64,000 nucleotides of DNA from Bryobacterales bacterium. GTDB lineage: Bacteria; Acidobacteriota; Terriglobia; Bryobacterales; Bryobacteraceae. A program made the translations under genes and the position numbers. This document shows, piece after piece, positions 1 to 8,954 of this stretch (position 1 is the stretch's first letter; every line of letters starts with the position of its first letter). Under the pieces are notes generated by a model that had not been told where the DNA came from, did not search any database, and saw only the letters and a list, made by a program, of their open reading frames with translations. Location of the stretch: assembly GCA_003164035.1 (NCBI GenBank), contig PLRS01000093.1:1-64000 (forward strand), read 5' to 3'.

Positions 1-249
1 GACGAGCTCCAGCAGCAGCGCCAGGCAGCCCTCCAGCGCGTCGCCGAAGAGGTCTCCCTCCTCACCCAACTCGCGGAAAGCAAAGGAGAAACCTGCGACA
101 TCGCGCGCGACTACCCGCGCCAGGCCTTCCCCCCGCAATTTGATTTTTCAATCCCGGAAATCGCCCGCCTCGCCACCCACCTGACCCGCCTCGCCGAAGC
201 CAAAAAGCTCCTCCAGGCGACCCAAAAGCCCCTCCGGAAGGCCGCCTAA
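1..249 (+). CDS. C-terminal fragment of an unrecognised protein (cut by left edge)
   Basis: Frame 1 is open from the first base to a TAA at 247-249 and gives 82 residues. The fragment begins with a Gln/Glu/Ala-rich helix suited to a coiled coil, followed by a segment with Phe-Pro-Pro residues and a second helix ending in KKLLQATQKPLRKAA. I do not recognise the family. The two minus-strand ORFs overlapping it are Gly/Arg-rich shadows. The start codon lies outside the window, so neither length nor function can be judged. Confidence 0.55.
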   Translation, partial: DELQQQRQAALQRVAEEVSLLTQLAESKGETCDIARDYPRQAFPPQFDFSIPEIARLATHLTRLAEAKKLLQATQKPLRKAA

Positions 250-328
250 GGCCGCCGGACCGCAAAAAACACATCCGTTTAGGGCGCCGTAGAGCGGACT
301 CCGCCCTAAGTGTGCCCCGCAATACCGA

Positions 329-405
329 GTGGGACAGGCCTCCTGGCCTGTCGTAGCCGAGAAGCGGCTCTTCCAGCCAGCGACAGGCCGGGAGGCCTGT
401 CCCAC
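329..405. repeat. Inverted repeat, family B copy 1
   Basis: A 77-bp palindrome. The arm GTGGGACAGGCCTCCTGGCC at 329-348 pairs with its near-complement at 383-405 around a loop. A second copy lies at 46538-46614. It sits between the partial gene ending at 249 and the convergent subtilisin ending at 603. Together with the next repeat it accounts for most of the 250-602 gap, in which I see no gene. Confidence 0.85.
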
Positions 406-456
406 CAAGTACGTCAAGTAAACAGCTTCATAAGTTCGCTAATGTATTTCCGGGAG

Positions 457-540
457 ACCGCTCCCTTTACGGTCGCGGCTCGGCCACGAGTGCCGTGCGC
501 TTTCACCCAGTTACCGAGCCGCGACCGCCAGGGAGCGGTT
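457..540. repeat. Palindromic repeat, family A (copy 1)
   Basis: The arms ACCGCTCCCTTTACGGTCGC (from 457) and CCGAGCCGCGACCGCCAGGG (from 514) form a long imperfect hairpin with a ~30-nt loop. The same core recurs at 24531, 28326, 34532, 48420, 60654 and 62400, with partial copies at 16462, 32513, 36697 and 40336. The left flank (AAGTTCGCTAATGTA, 432-446) also resembles the flank of the 28286 copy, so the element is larger than the hairpin. Confidence 0.9.
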
Positions 541-602
541 TCCCGAAACCACCGGCGACAGAGATCCGCCGGCGCTACGAAACCACCAGCCCGCGCCGCG
601 AA

Positions 603-3600
603 CTACTGCACCGGCAACGTCGCCGCTTCCGTGGTTTGGCCGCCGATCGAGAGCGAAACCGGCACGGCCGAACCGGTCGTGGCATTGGACGGTACGGTTA
701 CGGCTACCTGAAACTCTCCGGCGGTGCCGGGCGCGAGCACCGCATAAACTACCGTCGCCTTCTGGCCGCCGATCGTTACCGTGGGCGTCGTGGTGGTGTA
801 AGACAGAGGGGCCGCCACTGCCGACGCTCCGCTATAAGGCTGGTTCGTAACCGGCCCCAACCCGTTGGCCCAGAGCAGGATCGTGCTGCCGCGCTTGGCC
901 GGATTACTTGTGGTGATCAGGTTGTAGGACAAGTCGGTGGCAATGGCCGTGCCGTTATTGTAGTTGAAGAATGCCGGCGAAGAGTTGGCGATGTCGACGG
1001 TTACCACGTTGGATGGGAATCCGGTATCGCCATACACCTTCACCTGCGCCGAGGAGTATCCCTGCAACTCCCACGGAGCAAAGACGTTCACCTGGTTGGG
1101 GCTGATATACACAATGTAACCGGGATAAGTTACGCCGTTGCCGACGTCGAAGCTCACCATCACCCCTTCGATCTGGAGCGGCAGGTTACTGAAGGTGTTG
1201 GAGTCGATATAGCCATTGCTGGTAAAACCCGAGCCATATAGCGAGACATAGGAGCCCGGAGCGATGGTGCTCAACCCGGCGGCGTTATCGACGACGCCAC
1301 CGGTACTTAGAGTTGGGGCGCTTGCCGCATAGAAATCGATGGGAATGGATGTCCCCACGAGCCTGTTCAGGTTGATGTCTAGGGCCGAGGTTGCGCCGCT
1401 GGCCGGCATCACGGCATCGAAGTACAGGTATCCGTAGGCATCCGTTGAACAGGTGATGGAGGTTGTGCTGCTCGCGGGCGAGCATGCCGGTGCCCCGGAG
1501 ACTCCTTTCAGCGTGAGGCCCGCGGTGGCGGTAATGGCGACAGAGGCATTGGCGACGGGCGCGCCATAGGGGTCGGTAATTTGCAGGATTGGCGACGCCG
1601 GCTCCAGGTTCGCGAGGCTGGGATATGCGCCTGTATTCACGTCCGAACCCGCCAGGCCATTGACGTAAAAGTTGTCGTTGCTGTCGCAACAGGCAACCGA
1701 CGGCCAAGACACGACAAGGTTATAGCCCACACCGCTGGGAAAGATGAACATGAAGGGAATTTGGAGCGTGGTAGCCGAACCCGTGACCGCGACCGTGCCG
1801 GAGTATTCACCCGCGACCGGCACCGACCCGGAGAGGGTGATGGTGAGAGTCGAGGCAGCGCCGGCGGCCAGCGTAGCGCTCGACAGGGTGGCCGCGACCT
1901 TCAGGGGGGTGACACCGGTAGTCACGTACCCGCCGCCCGAATTGTTCGAGCAGCAACTCACGCTGGCGGCCAGACTCACCGAGCCGGAGCCGATATTGGT
2001 CAGCGCGATCTGGATGGGGGACGGAATCGAGTTGACGATACCGAAAGAAGCGGAGGAAGGTACCGCCGTGAGATTGGCGGCGATGGCCGTTGCCGCATTC
2101 AGCAGGCCCGCCCCCATCCACTGGGCATCCACCGTATTCCCGAAGTCGTCGGAGGCAACCGCCGTTTGCGACGCGCTGTTCACCAGCAGCGACTTGATCT
2201 GCCGGCCATTGAGCGAGGGGTGAGCCTGTTTCAGTAGCGCGACCGCTCCGGCGGTCAATGGGGTGGCAAAGCTGGTGCCGTCGGCGGCCACGAAACCGCT
2301 GGCGCTGTACACTTCCCCTTCGGGATCGAAGGTTTCAGCCGCCATATACATGCCCGCCGCGGCCGGCATTTCAAAGTAAGCGTCGCTCGGATCGGGCGAG
2401 AGATACACGTCGTCGCCGCCGGTGGCCACCAGGTCGGGCTTCAAGTGCCCGTCCGGGGTGGGACCAAAGGAAGAATAGCTGGCAAGCATGTTGCCGGCCA
2501 GGGTATAGCCGAAATAGCCGCCGTAAGTAGTCAGGTCCATTTCCGACCCGGCCGAATCGATGGTCACCGATGCGCCGGGGTTGGCATCGATGTAGGCTTT
2601 GAGATTCAGTCCGTCGGAATTCGAGATCACGACGCCGGGGCCAATCTCGTCGATGCCCTCGGCTAAAGGCGGGCTGGCCGTGCCGTAAATCGAAGTCGAG
2701 CTGGATTGATACCAGATGAAGCCGATGGCGCCCGCGTTCTGGGCGTTCAATGCCTGTTGGTCGTAGACCGTGTTGGCGGCGGCATTGGCGACCGGGCAAC
2801 TGGCAGTCACCTTAATCAGGGCAAACGCACCATTCAGCGAGTTGGCTGCAAGCGGCACGCAGGCTAGGCCGGTGCCGTCGAGCAAATCCACATCGACGAG
2901 CGGGGCGACGTTGGCGCCATAGGAGGACGGGTAGAATAGCGAGTCGCTCATCATGGCCTGGATGTGCTGCAAATTGGAAGGCGCGCCCGAGGCGTTCACC
3001 GAAACTGCCGGCATCATGGCGTGCGAGTTTATGGTGGCGCCGACCGAGATCACGTCGGGAGCGATGGACGGAGACAAAATGGTGTTGAAAGCCGGGTAAT
3101 TGAATCCATCCTCGTAACTATCTTCGCCGTCGTTGCCGGCCGCCGCCAGCCCCACCTTTCCGCCTTCGACCACCGCGTTCTCGAACGCCGTCGCCACCGG
3201 ATCGCTGGAGGCGGGACCGAGCGCCGTGAAGCCCACGGAAGTGGTGATCACATCCATGCCGTCCGCAACGGCGTCCTCCACCGCGGCGATCATGGTTTCA
3301 TCGGTGACCAGACCGAACGTGTTTCCGACCTTATAATTGCCGATCCACGCCTTGGGAGCCATTCCCCGGAGCGTGATCGCGCCACCGGTGGACGACTGCG
3401 CCGGCGCCGCAACGGCGTTGCCGGCCGCTACCGACGCCACCGCCGTGCCGTGCCCCAGGCGATCGCGCGGCGTGTAGTCGTCCGGTTCGGAATCGGCGGC
3501 GTAATTGGGGCTCGAACCCACCGCCAGCAGCCGCACGTAGCTCCGCGCCACGATCACCTTGGTGTTGGTGAAAGCGCAGTCGGCGGTCGAACTGGCGTTA

Positions 3601-4298
3601 TAGGGCCAGCCGCTGGGATACTCGCTGGCGGTCGGGCTGCATATGGGGAAGCCGGCCGGCATACTCAGGCTGGAGTCCTGAAGCATCGGGTTGGTGATCT
3701 CCACTCCCGTATCCAGAATGCCGATCTTGACACCCGCGCCCGCGTTGGCCGATCCGCCCACCGCCGTCCACGCCGTCGGACCGTTGACAAGCTGCACGGC
3801 CCGGTTCAGGTTCAGCTTACCTCGGCGCATGGGCGTGACCGAAGACACTCCCGGAATGGCCCGCAGTTCTTCGATGGTGTGTCCGGGAGCCGACACAAAC
3901 AGCGCGTTGAGCACGTTCGAAACCCGGCTGGTAACCCGAATGTTGCGCCCCTGCAAGGTCTGAATCATGGCCTGCTGGCGGGTTTCAATCTGGGCGCGAT
4001 AGGCCCTCCCCTCGGCTGTGGCAGCTTCCTCCGGCGAATGATACCGGGCCAGAACCGGTGTATCCGCCAGCACCATGACGAAACGGCCGGCTATCGTCGT
4101 TCGCCGCACGGTGGAACGCTTCGCCTGGACGCTGGAACGCTTGGACGTGGCGTGTTGAGGGAAGGCAGGCAGCGCCGAGAGTCCCAATACGAGTGACAGC
4201 ACCAGTAAGCCGCGTGAACGGGCAACCGCAACGGTCGGGTAAGACATGCTCAATGGACGTGACATAAATCGGGCAAGTTTCGTTAACAATCTTTTCAC
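603..4298 (-). CDS. Secreted subtilisin-like serine protease (S8) with PA insertion and TIGR03437 C-terminal domain
   Basis: Predicted exported endopeptidase of 1231 residues. A Sec-type signal lies at about residues 28-48, so translation may really begin at Met12 or Met18. An I9-like propeptide (about 70-165) precedes the S8 catalytic domain. The triad is Asp196 (GILDTG), His283 (GHGTAVASV) and Ser676 (GTSFATP). The long gap between His and Ser holds a protease-associated (PA)-like insert at about 430-600. A beta-sandwich region follows, and the last ~240 residues match the TIGR03437 domain typical of Solibacter secreted proteins (APGSYVSLYGSGF, PNQVNVFAPWE). It is transcribed alone and converges on the left-edge fragment. 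Likely role is extracellular protein degradation; the substrate is unknown. Confidence 0.93.
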   Translation of the reverse strand: MKRLLTKLARFMSRPLSMSYPTVAVARSRGLLVLSLVLGLSALPAFPQHATSKRSSVQAKRSTVRRTTIAGRFVMVLADTPVLARYHSPEEAATAEGRAYRAQIETRQQAMIQTLQGRNIRVTSRVSNVLNALFVSAPGHTIEELRAIPGVSSVTPMRRGKLNLNRAVQLVNGPTAWTAVGGSANAGAGVKIGILDTGVEITNPMLQDSSLSMPAGFPICSPTASEYPSGWPYNASSTADCAFTNTKVIVARSYVRLLAVGSSPNYAADSEPDDYTPRDRLGHGTAVASVAAGNAVAAPAQSSTGGAITLRGMAPKAWIGNYKVGNTFGLVTDETMIAAVEDAVADGMDVITTSVGFTALGPASSDPVATAFENAVVEGGKVGLAAAGNDGEDSYEDGFNYPAFNTILSPSIAPDVISVGATINSHAMMPAVSVNASGAPSNLQHIQAMMSDSLFYPSSYGANVAPLVDVDLLDGTGLACVPLAANSLNGAFALIKVTASCPVANAAANTVYDQQALNAQNAGAIGFIWYQSSSTSIYGTASPPLAEGIDEIGPGVVISNSDGLNLKAYIDANPGASVTIDSAGSEMDLTTYGGYFGYTLAGNMLASYSSFGPTPDGHLKPDLVATGGDDVYLSPDPSDAYFEMPAAAGMYMAAETFDPEGEVYSASGFVAADGTSFATPLTAGAVALLKQAHPSLNGRQIKSLLVNSASQTAVASDDFGNTVDAQWMGAGLLNAATAIAANLTAVPSSASFGIVNSIPSPIQIALTNIGSGSVSLAASVSCCSNNSGGGYVTTGVTPLKVAATLSSATLAAGAASTLTITLSGSVPVAGEYSGTVAVTGSATTLQIPFMFIFPSGVGYNLVVSWPSVACCDSNDNFYVNGLAGSDVNTGAYPSLANLEPASPILQITDPYGAPVANASVAITATAGLTLKGVSGAPACSPASSTTSITCSTDAYGYLYFDAVMPASGATSALDINLNRLVGTSIPIDFYAASAPTLSTGGVVDNAAGLSTIAPGSYVSLYGSGFTSNGYIDSNTFSNLPLQIEGVMVSFDVGNGVTYPGYIVYISPNQVNVFAPWELQGYSSAQVKVYGDTGFPSNVVTVDIANSSPAFFNYNNGTAIATDLSYNLITTSNPAKRGSTILLWANGLGPVTNQPYSGASAVAAPLSYTTTTPTVTIGGQKATVVYAVLAPGTAGEFQVAVTVPSNATTGSAVPVSLSIGGQTTEAATLPVQ

Positions 4299-4389
4299 CG
4301 CGGGAAGCTCCCGCCCCCTAATGATATCGCCAATCTAAATTGGAAAGGTTCCCTAAACTCTCAGTCCCGTTCCGCCGATGGACTGAAGC

Positions 4390-4674
4390 ATGAACGGCGA
4401 CGACCTGGTGGAGACGGAGCGGATGTTGAACCGCTTCCGCAAACTGTTGGCGGACGTAATTCGGGGCAACGTCAGGCGCAACGTCTTCGAACCGTGGGAG
4501 GTGGAAATTCTGCTCGACATGGAAACCTGCTCGATGGAAGCCAGGCGGCGAAGCGAAATTCTACGGCGCTATCTACGCACCGTCGAAAAGCAAATGGAAA
4601 AAGGTCCGGGGCCGCCCATGAAGATGTCCGAGTTTCTTCAGCGAAAGACCACGCGTCGGCCTTCGAACGCGTAA
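4390..4674 (+). CDS. Small hypothetical helical protein
   Basis: A 94-residue, highly charged and probably all-helical protein (ETERMLNRFRKLL, ARRRSEILRRYLR) with no signal peptide or membrane segment. I do not recognise a family. It starts at ATG 4390 without a clear Shine-Dalgarno sequence. It is divergent from the subtilisin gene, and its last 37 bases overlap the 3' end of purN on the opposite strand. Codon use looks normal for the region. Its coherent amphipathic helices make it more likely real than a shadow, but this is not certain. Confidence 0.6.
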   Translation: MNGDDLVETERMLNRFRKLLADVIRGNVRRNVFEPWEVEILLDMETCSMEARRRSEILRRYLRTVEKQMEKGPGPPMKMSEFLQRKTTRRPSNA

Positions 4675-5237
4675 GCGCGCGTCGTCACCAGGCGAATCGC
4701 CTCGGTATAAATACGATGTTCTTCGGCGAGAATTCGCGCCGACAGCGATTCCACCGTATCGTCCTCCCTCACCGGTACCGCGGCCTGGATCACGATCGGG
4801 CCGGAGTCGAGCGCTTCGTCCACGAAATGCACGGTGCAGCCGGTGATTTTGACTCCGTGCTCCAGCGCCTGGTGCTGTGCGTCCAGTCCGGGGAAGGCCG
4901 GCAGCAGCGAAGGGTGAATGTTGAGAATTCGATTAGGGAATTCCCGGATGAACAAGCCGCTCAGCAACCGCATGAATCCAGCCAGGCACACCAGGTCCAC
5001 GGCATGCCGCTTCAATTCGGGCAGCAACTGGGCATCGTAAATCTGGCGGTCCAGGCCTTTGGAGGGAAGTGAGACGGCTGTCAAGCCGCGGCGCCGGGCA
5101 GCTTCCAGACCGGGGGCCTCCGGCCGGTTGCCGATCACCACCGCGATCTCGGCGTCCAGCCTACCGGCGGCGATGCTATCGGCGATGGCTTCGAAATTAG
5201 AACCGCGTCCGGAGATGAGGATGCCCAGCCGGGTCAT
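4638..5237 (-). CDS. purN: Phosphoribosylglycinamide formyltransferase (GAR transformylase)
   Basis: Catalyses transfer of the formyl group of 10-formyl-THF to GAR in the third step of de novo purine synthesis. The 199-residue length is normal for PurN. The phosphate-binding GRGSN motif is at 10-14, and the catalytic residues Asn106, His108 (NIHPSLLP) and Asp144 fall at the numbering used for the E. coli enzyme. The start ATG overlaps the purM stop by four bases (5234-5237), so the two are probably translationally coupled. Its 3' end overlaps the small convergent gene at 4390-4674. Confidence 0.97.
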   Translation of the reverse strand: MTRLGILISGRGSNFEAIADSIAAGRLDAEIAVVIGNRPEAPGLEAARRRGLTAVSLPSKGLDRQIYDAQLLPELKRHAVDLVCLAGFMRLLSGLFIREFPNRILNIHPSLLPAFPGLDAQHQALEHGVKITGCTVHFVDEALDSGPIVIQAAVPVREDDTVESLSARILAEEHRIYTEAIRLVTTRAYAFEGRRVVFR

Positions 5238-6277
5238 CGGTATTCCACCCGCGGGGCGCCGCGCCTGGCCGCGATCACTTCACCGATTCGGAACGGCTTC
5301 TCTTTCAATTTGCGCAGTGCGGCCTCGGCCCGCGTGGCGCCGGCGCGAGGCACCACCAGAATCATCCCAACCCCCACGTTGAAAGTACGCCGGTAGTCGT
5401 CGTCCGGTATGTTGCCGATGCGCCGCAAGAGTTCGAACAGGGGCGGTATTTTCCAGGAAGAAGTGTCGATGAAGACCCCCACTCCCTTGGGAAGGATGCG
5501 CGGCGTATTGTCGGTAATGCCGCCGCCGGTGACGTGCGCGGCTCCATGCAACAGGCCGGAAGCGAGCAGGGCCCGGATTGGTTTCAAGTAGCTGCGATGC
5601 GGCGCCAGCAGCGCGTCGGCAACTGTCTTGCCTACTTCGGGAAGGGGCGTATTCGGGCCGTACCCGGCTACCTCGAACAGGAGCTTGCGCGCCAGCGAAT
5701 AGCCGTTGGTGTGCAAGCCCTCCGAGGGCAGACCGAACAGCACGTCGCCGACGCGGATGTCTTTGCCGGTCACCAGGCGCCTGCGCTCGGCCGCGCCCAC
5801 AATGAACCCAGCCAGGTCGTACTCCGAGCCGGCGTACAAACCCGGCATTTCCGCCGTTTCGCCGCCGATCAACGCGCAGCCGTTTTTCCGGCAGCCTCGC
5901 GCCAGTCCCGAAACCACCTGCGCGGCGACCTTCGCGTCCAGTTTTCCCACCGCGAAGTAGTCCAGGAAAAACAGCGGCTCGGCCCCCTGCACCGCGATAT
6001 CGTTGACGCAGTGGTTCACCAGGTCCTCGCCGACGGTGTCGTGGCGATTGGTGAGAAAGGCCACCTTCAGCTTGGTGCCCACGCCGTCGGCGGAGCTGAC
6101 CAGGACGGGGTCGCGGAAGCCGGACAAGCGGTAACACGCTCCAAAACTTCCGATCTCGGTGAGCACGCCGGGCGTGAAAGTGCCCCGGGCCAGGCTCTTG
6201 ATGGACCGGATGGCGCGGTCGGATTCGTCGATGTCGACACCGGCGTCGCGGTACAACACTTGTTTTTTCTTCGGCAA
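5234..6277 (-). CDS. purM: Phosphoribosylformylglycinamidine cyclo-ligase (AIR synthetase)
   Basis: ATP-dependent ring closure of FGAM to AIR in purine synthesis. The 347-residue protein has the usual N-terminal region (YRDAGVDIDE) and the ATP/FGAM-binding SSADGVGTKLKVA segment, with HVTGGGITDN later on. The start is a TTG at 6277. A TATACT box lies exactly six bases upstream (6284-6289), which supports this TTG and predicts a leaderless transcript. It is the first gene of a purM-purN operon and is divergent from mdh. Confidence 0.96.
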   Translation of the reverse strand: MPKKKQVLYRDAGVDIDESDRAIRSIKSLARGTFTPGVLTEIGSFGACYRLSGFRDPVLVSSADGVGTKLKVAFLTNRHDTVGEDLVNHCVNDIAVQGAEPLFFLDYFAVGKLDAKVAAQVVSGLARGCRKNGCALIGGETAEMPGLYAGSEYDLAGFIVGAAERRRLVTGKDIRVGDVLFGLPSEGLHTNGYSLARKLLFEVAGYGPNTPLPEVGKTVADALLAPHRSYLKPIRALLASGLLHGAAHVTGGGITDNTPRILPKGVGVFIDTSSWKIPPLFELLRRIGNIPDDDYRRTFNVGVGMILVVPRAGATRAEAALRKLKEKPFRIGEVIAARRGAPRVEYR

Positions 6278-6283
6278 AACTCA

Positions 6284-6289
6284 AGTATA
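6284..6289 (-). promoter_or_regulatory. -10 box of purM, leaderless geometry
   Basis: TATACT read on the minus strand, with six bases between it and the TTG start at 6277. The expected transcription start would fall on or next to the start codon. No convincing -35 box was seen. Confidence 0.5.
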
Positions 6290-6297
6290 AAGCAGCG

Positions 6298-6375
6298 AAA
6301 GCTTTCAGCGGTCAGCGATCAGCGGTCAGCCGCTTCCGCATTGGCTGAGAGCTGATCGCTGACTGCTCATCGCTC
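6298..6375. repeat. Short internally repetitive palindrome between purM and mdh
   Basis: Repeated units of the type CAGCGGTCAGCGATCAGCGG, with a partly complementary stretch about 40 bases further on (GCTGATCGCTGACTG). It can fold as a hairpin in the divergent purM/mdh spacer. Similar words occur in intergenic junk repeats of many genomes. I assign no function. Confidence 0.5.
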
Positions 6376-6386
6376 CGGACGGTTGT

Positions 6387-6392
6387 TATAAT
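6387..6392 (+). promoter_or_regulatory. -10 box of mdh
   Basis: A perfect TATAAT. Transcription would start near 6399 and give a ~41-nt leader that carries an AAGGAG ribosome site at 6429-6434. No clear -35 box was seen; the spacer upstream is the repeat at 6298-6375. Confidence 0.5.
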
Positions 6393-6439
6393 CGGCTTTC
6401 GAATCAACTGAACCGAATCAGGTAAACCAAGGAGCTTCT

Positions 6440-7372
6440 GTGCGAAAGAAAGTTACGGTCGTAGGCGCCGGCAATGTGGGCGCCAACTGCGCGTTGCGCA
6501 TCGCGGAAAAGGAACTGGCCGACGTCGTGCTAGTCGACGTCGTCGAAGGCGTTCCGCAAGGAAAAGGTCTCGATTTGCTCGAATCCGGCCCGGTGCAGGG
6601 CTATGACGTGATGGTGACCGGCGCCAACGATTACGGGCCCACCGAGGGTTCCGACCTCGCCATCATTACCGCCGGCTTTCCGCGCAAGCCCGGAATGAGC
6701 CGCGACGACCTGTTGATCGCCAACTACGAAGTGATCAAGACCGCCACCGAACAGTTTGCCAAGCGTTCGCCCGAGAGCGTGATCGTGGTCGTCACCAACC
6801 CGCTCGATGCCATGGCGCAGGCGGCGCAGTGGGTTTCCGGGTTCCCCAGGAACCGCGTGGTCGGCATGGCGGGCGTGCTCGATAGCGCGCGCTTCCGCAC
6901 GTTTGTGGCGCAGGCACTGCAAGTCTCGGTGGAGAACGTGGTGGGCGTGGTGATGGGCGGGCACGGCGACACCATGGTGCCGTTGGTGCGCCTGTCCAGC
7001 GTTTCGGGCATTCCTCTCACCGAGTTGCTCGATCAGCCCACGCTTGACGCCATCGTGACCCGTACCCAGAACGGCGGCGCCGAAATCGTCAAGTATCTTA
7101 AGACCGGTAGCGCCTACTACGCTCCTTCGGCCGCGGCAGTGGAAATGGCCGAGTCCATTCTAAAGGATAAGAAGAAAGTGCTGCCTTGTTCCGCCCTCCT
7201 CGAAGGCGAATATGGCATCCACGGCGTCTTTGTTGGCGTGCCCGTGAAATTGGGAGCCGGCGGAATCGAAAAGATCTACGAGATTCAATTGACCGAAGCG
7301 GAAAAAGCCCTGCTGGCGAAGAGCGCCGCGGCGGTCCAGGAACTGGTGGACGTGCTCAAAGCCAAGCAGTAG
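6440..7372 (+). CDS. mdh: Malate dehydrogenase (LDH-like type)
   Basis: NAD-dependent interconversion of malate and oxaloacetate in the TCA cycle. The 310 residues begin with the Rossmann motif GAGNVGA. Substrate residues are Arg82 and Arg88 (PRKPGMSR), Arg151, and the Asp148/His175 relay (MGGHGDTM). Arg at the specificity-loop position, where lactate dehydrogenase has Gln, supports malate over lactate. The start is GTG 6440, preceded by AAGGAG at 6429-6434. It is transcribed alone, and the aconitase gene elsewhere in the window belongs to the same cycle. Confidence 0.97.
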   Translation: MRKKVTVVGAGNVGANCALRIAEKELADVVLVDVVEGVPQGKGLDLLESGPVQGYDVMVTGANDYGPTEGSDLAIITAGFPRKPGMSRDDLLIANYEVIKTATEQFAKRSPESVIVVVTNPLDAMAQAAQWVSGFPRNRVVGMAGVLDSARFRTFVAQALQVSVENVVGVVMGGHGDTMVPLVRLSSVSGIPLTELLDQPTLDAIVTRTQNGGAEIVKYLKTGSAYYAPSAAAVEMAESILKDKKKVLPCSALLEGEYGIHGVFVGVPVKLGAGGIEKIYEIQLTEAEKALLAKSAAAVQELVDVLKAKQ

Positions 7373-7424
7373 CGGCAGTCGCCCTATGGCTGGGGGCGCA
7401 TCGTAAACGCGACGCCGAACCCTT

Positions 7425-7430
7425 TATACT
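7425..7430 (+). promoter_or_regulatory. -10 box of the DUF433 gene, leaderless geometry
   Basis: TATACT with exactly six bases before ATG 7437. There is no ribosome site between them, so a leaderless mRNA is predicted. Confidence 0.5.
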
Positions 7431-7436
7431 GAAGGC

Positions 7437-7754
7437 ATGTCGGTGGATGACCGAATAAGCAGGAGGGCCGGCGTATGCGGGGGCAAAGCCTGCATTGCCG
7501 GCCATCGCGTGCGTGTGCTCGATATCGTGGTTTGGCACGAACACCTGGGTATGAAACCCGACGAGATCGTCTCGCACATCCCTACGATCACTCTTGCCGA
7601 CGTCCACGCCGCTCTCGCATACTATTTCGACCACATTGCGGAGATCCAGCAGGAAATGTGCGCTGAACGGGAATTCGTGGCGGCGGTCCGGCGCGATCAC
7701 CCGTCTCTGCTGGAAGCCCGGTTGCGCCAGGCACGCCTGGAAGAAGCGTCCTGA
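7437..7754 (+). CDS. DUF433 protein, antitoxin-like
   Basis: A 105-residue protein with the DUF433 winged-helix pattern: GVCGGKACIAGHRVRV near the N terminus, then GMKPDEIVSHIP and a DVHAALAYYFDH helix. DUF433 genes usually precede a DUF5615 PIN-like gene, and the pair is regarded as toxin-antitoxin-like. That holds here, with the partner starting three bases downstream, although the partner is frameshifted. DNA binding and autoregulation are inferred from the family. ATG 7437 is chosen because of the TATACT six bases upstream. Confidence 0.88.
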   Translation: MSVDDRISRRAGVCGGKACIAGHRVRVLDIVVWHEHLGMKPDEIVSHIPTITLADVHAALAYYFDHIAEIQQEMCAEREFVAAVRRDHPSLLEARLRQARLEEAS

Positions 7755-7757
7755 TCG

Positions 7758-8088
7758 GTGTTCGTCCGATTTCATCTTGACGAGCACATTTCCTTTCCAC
7801 ATCGCGGCAGGTTTACGGCGGCGCAATATCGACGTGACCACGGCGGCGGACGTCCGCTTGAACGGCGCGACGGACATGGAGCATCTCGCCTTCGCGTCGA
7901 GCCAGCGTCGGGTCGTGGCGACGCACGACGACGACTTCCTCCGCCTGCACGCACAGGGTGCGGCCCACACAGGCATCGCCTATTGCCGGCAACAATCGAT
8001 GACCATTGGAGAATTGTTGCGGCGGGTGGTTTTGCTCCACGACCTGCTGTCGCCCGAGGAGATGATCGGCCGGGTCGAGTTTCTCTGA
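7758..8088 (+). pseudogene. DUF5615 PIN-like toxin gene with a single-base frameshift
   Basis: Translation from GTG 7758 gives VRFHLDEHIS, the conserved N terminus of DUF5615 (Mut7-C-like PIN) proteins. The rest of the family sequence (AAGLRRRNIDVTTAAD, THDDDFLRLHAQG, LSPEEMIGRVEFL) continues in the +1 frame up to the TGA at 8086-8088. Removing one T from the TCCTTTCC stretch near 7786-7793 restores an uninterrupted protein of about 110 residues with its acidic residues intact. Either the gene is inactivated or the assembly carries an indel. Confidence 0.85.
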
Positions 8089-8138
8089 AGAAAACGGGGA
8101 CTTCGTTCCCTCCCCAGGCTGCTAAAATCGAGGCTACT

Positions 8139-8729
8139 ATGCTCTCGCGTAGGTTCGGCTGCCTGCTGCTGGGTATGTGGTTGGCAGGCATCCTGTTGAT
8201 GACCTGGGTGGATTGGGAAAGAACGTGGTCGGTCGATGCCGTGCTGAACGGCGGCAACCCCGCGGCGTCGATGCGTTTGAAGGCTCTGGCGCCGGAGGAC
8301 GCGCGCATGCTTTTGACCTATCAGGCGAATGAACAAGCGCGCTGGTACCAGCGCATCTGGGAAGATGTGCAGGTGTTTTGGGGCGCGTTGTTCTTCGCTT
8401 TCCTGTTGTTTGGCACGCGCGAAGGCAAGCTGACGCTCGGTCTGTCTCTGGGAATGCTCGCCGTGACACTGGCGGAACGGTTCCTGCTATCCCCGGAGAT
8501 GCTCGGGCTGGGAAGAATCATCGACTTTATCCGCCCCGACCTGCATTCCGGTGAGCGCAGCGAGTATTGGGTCCTGCACAATACTTACCGGATGGTGGAA
8601 CTGGTCAAGCTGGGAGCCGGATGCATGCTGGCTACGGTCCTGATGGCCGGAGGCCCGCACCGCTTACGAGACCCCTGGGAGCAGGTCCACGTGATCGATA
8701 AAGCCGATTACGGCCATATCGATCGGTGA
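8139..8729 (+). CDS. Hypothetical integral membrane protein
   Basis: A 196-residue protein with about four hydrophobic segments: residues ~7-25 (LLLGMWLAGILLMTWV), ~77-91 (VFWGALFFAFLLF), ~97-116 and ~165-183. The hydrophilic loop after the first segment contains LAPEDARMLL. I do not recognise a named family, though proteins of this shape occur in Acidobacteria. The start is ATG 8139, with TAAAAT at 8123-8128 ten bases upstream. The same frame stays open back to 7758, but that part belongs to the broken DUF5615 gene. The last 66 bases overlap the convergent EutN-like gene. Confidence 0.75.
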   Translation: MLSRRFGCLLLGMWLAGILLMTWVDWERTWSVDAVLNGGNPAASMRLKALAPEDARMLLTYQANEQARWYQRIWEDVQVFWGALFFAFLLFGTREGKLTLGLSLGMLAVTLAERFLLSPEMLGLGRIIDFIRPDLHSGERSEYWVLHNTYRMVELVKLGAGCMLATVLMAGGPHRLRDPWEQVHVIDKADYGHIDR

Positions 8730-8945
8730 GTGGGGCCTTCCCACGGCCGTCATGGCGCTGAAGCCGTCGGTCGCCAGCAGGACTTTATCGCCCACCCCGG
8801 CGTCCACGGCATCGAGAGCCACTACGGCTTGTCCGCGGTCGCTGCCATCCAGGTTCAGCGGTTGCACCAGCAGCAGTTTCCGGCCCTCGTGACTGGGATG
8901 CTTCTCAGTGGCCACCAATTCGCCGATGACTCGCGCAATCAGCAT
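8664..8945 (-). CDS. BMC-P (EutN/CcmL-family) microcompartment vertex protein, paralogue 3
   Basis: A 93-residue pentameric shell protein that would cap vertices of a bacterial microcompartment. It shows the EutN/CcmL pattern: a start of MLIARVIGELVATEKHP, a central GRKLLLVQPL strand, the VALDAVDAGVGDKVLLATDG turn, and a C-terminal AVIGFIDHVD. It is the last gene of a four-gene shell operon, nine bases after the previous stop. Its 3' end is antisense to the end of the membrane-protein gene (8664-8729). Confidence 0.92.
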   Translation of the reverse strand: MLIARVIGELVATEKHPSHEGRKLLLVQPLNLDGSDRGQAVVALDAVDAGVGDKVLLATDGFSAMTAVGRPHSPIDMAVIGFIDHVDLLPGVS

Positions 8946-8954
8946 AACCGGTCT

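Noticed and set aside
329-540. CRISPR array
   Set aside because: The repeated units are palindromic and dispersed, not spaced direct repeats with unique spacers; no cas gene is present.
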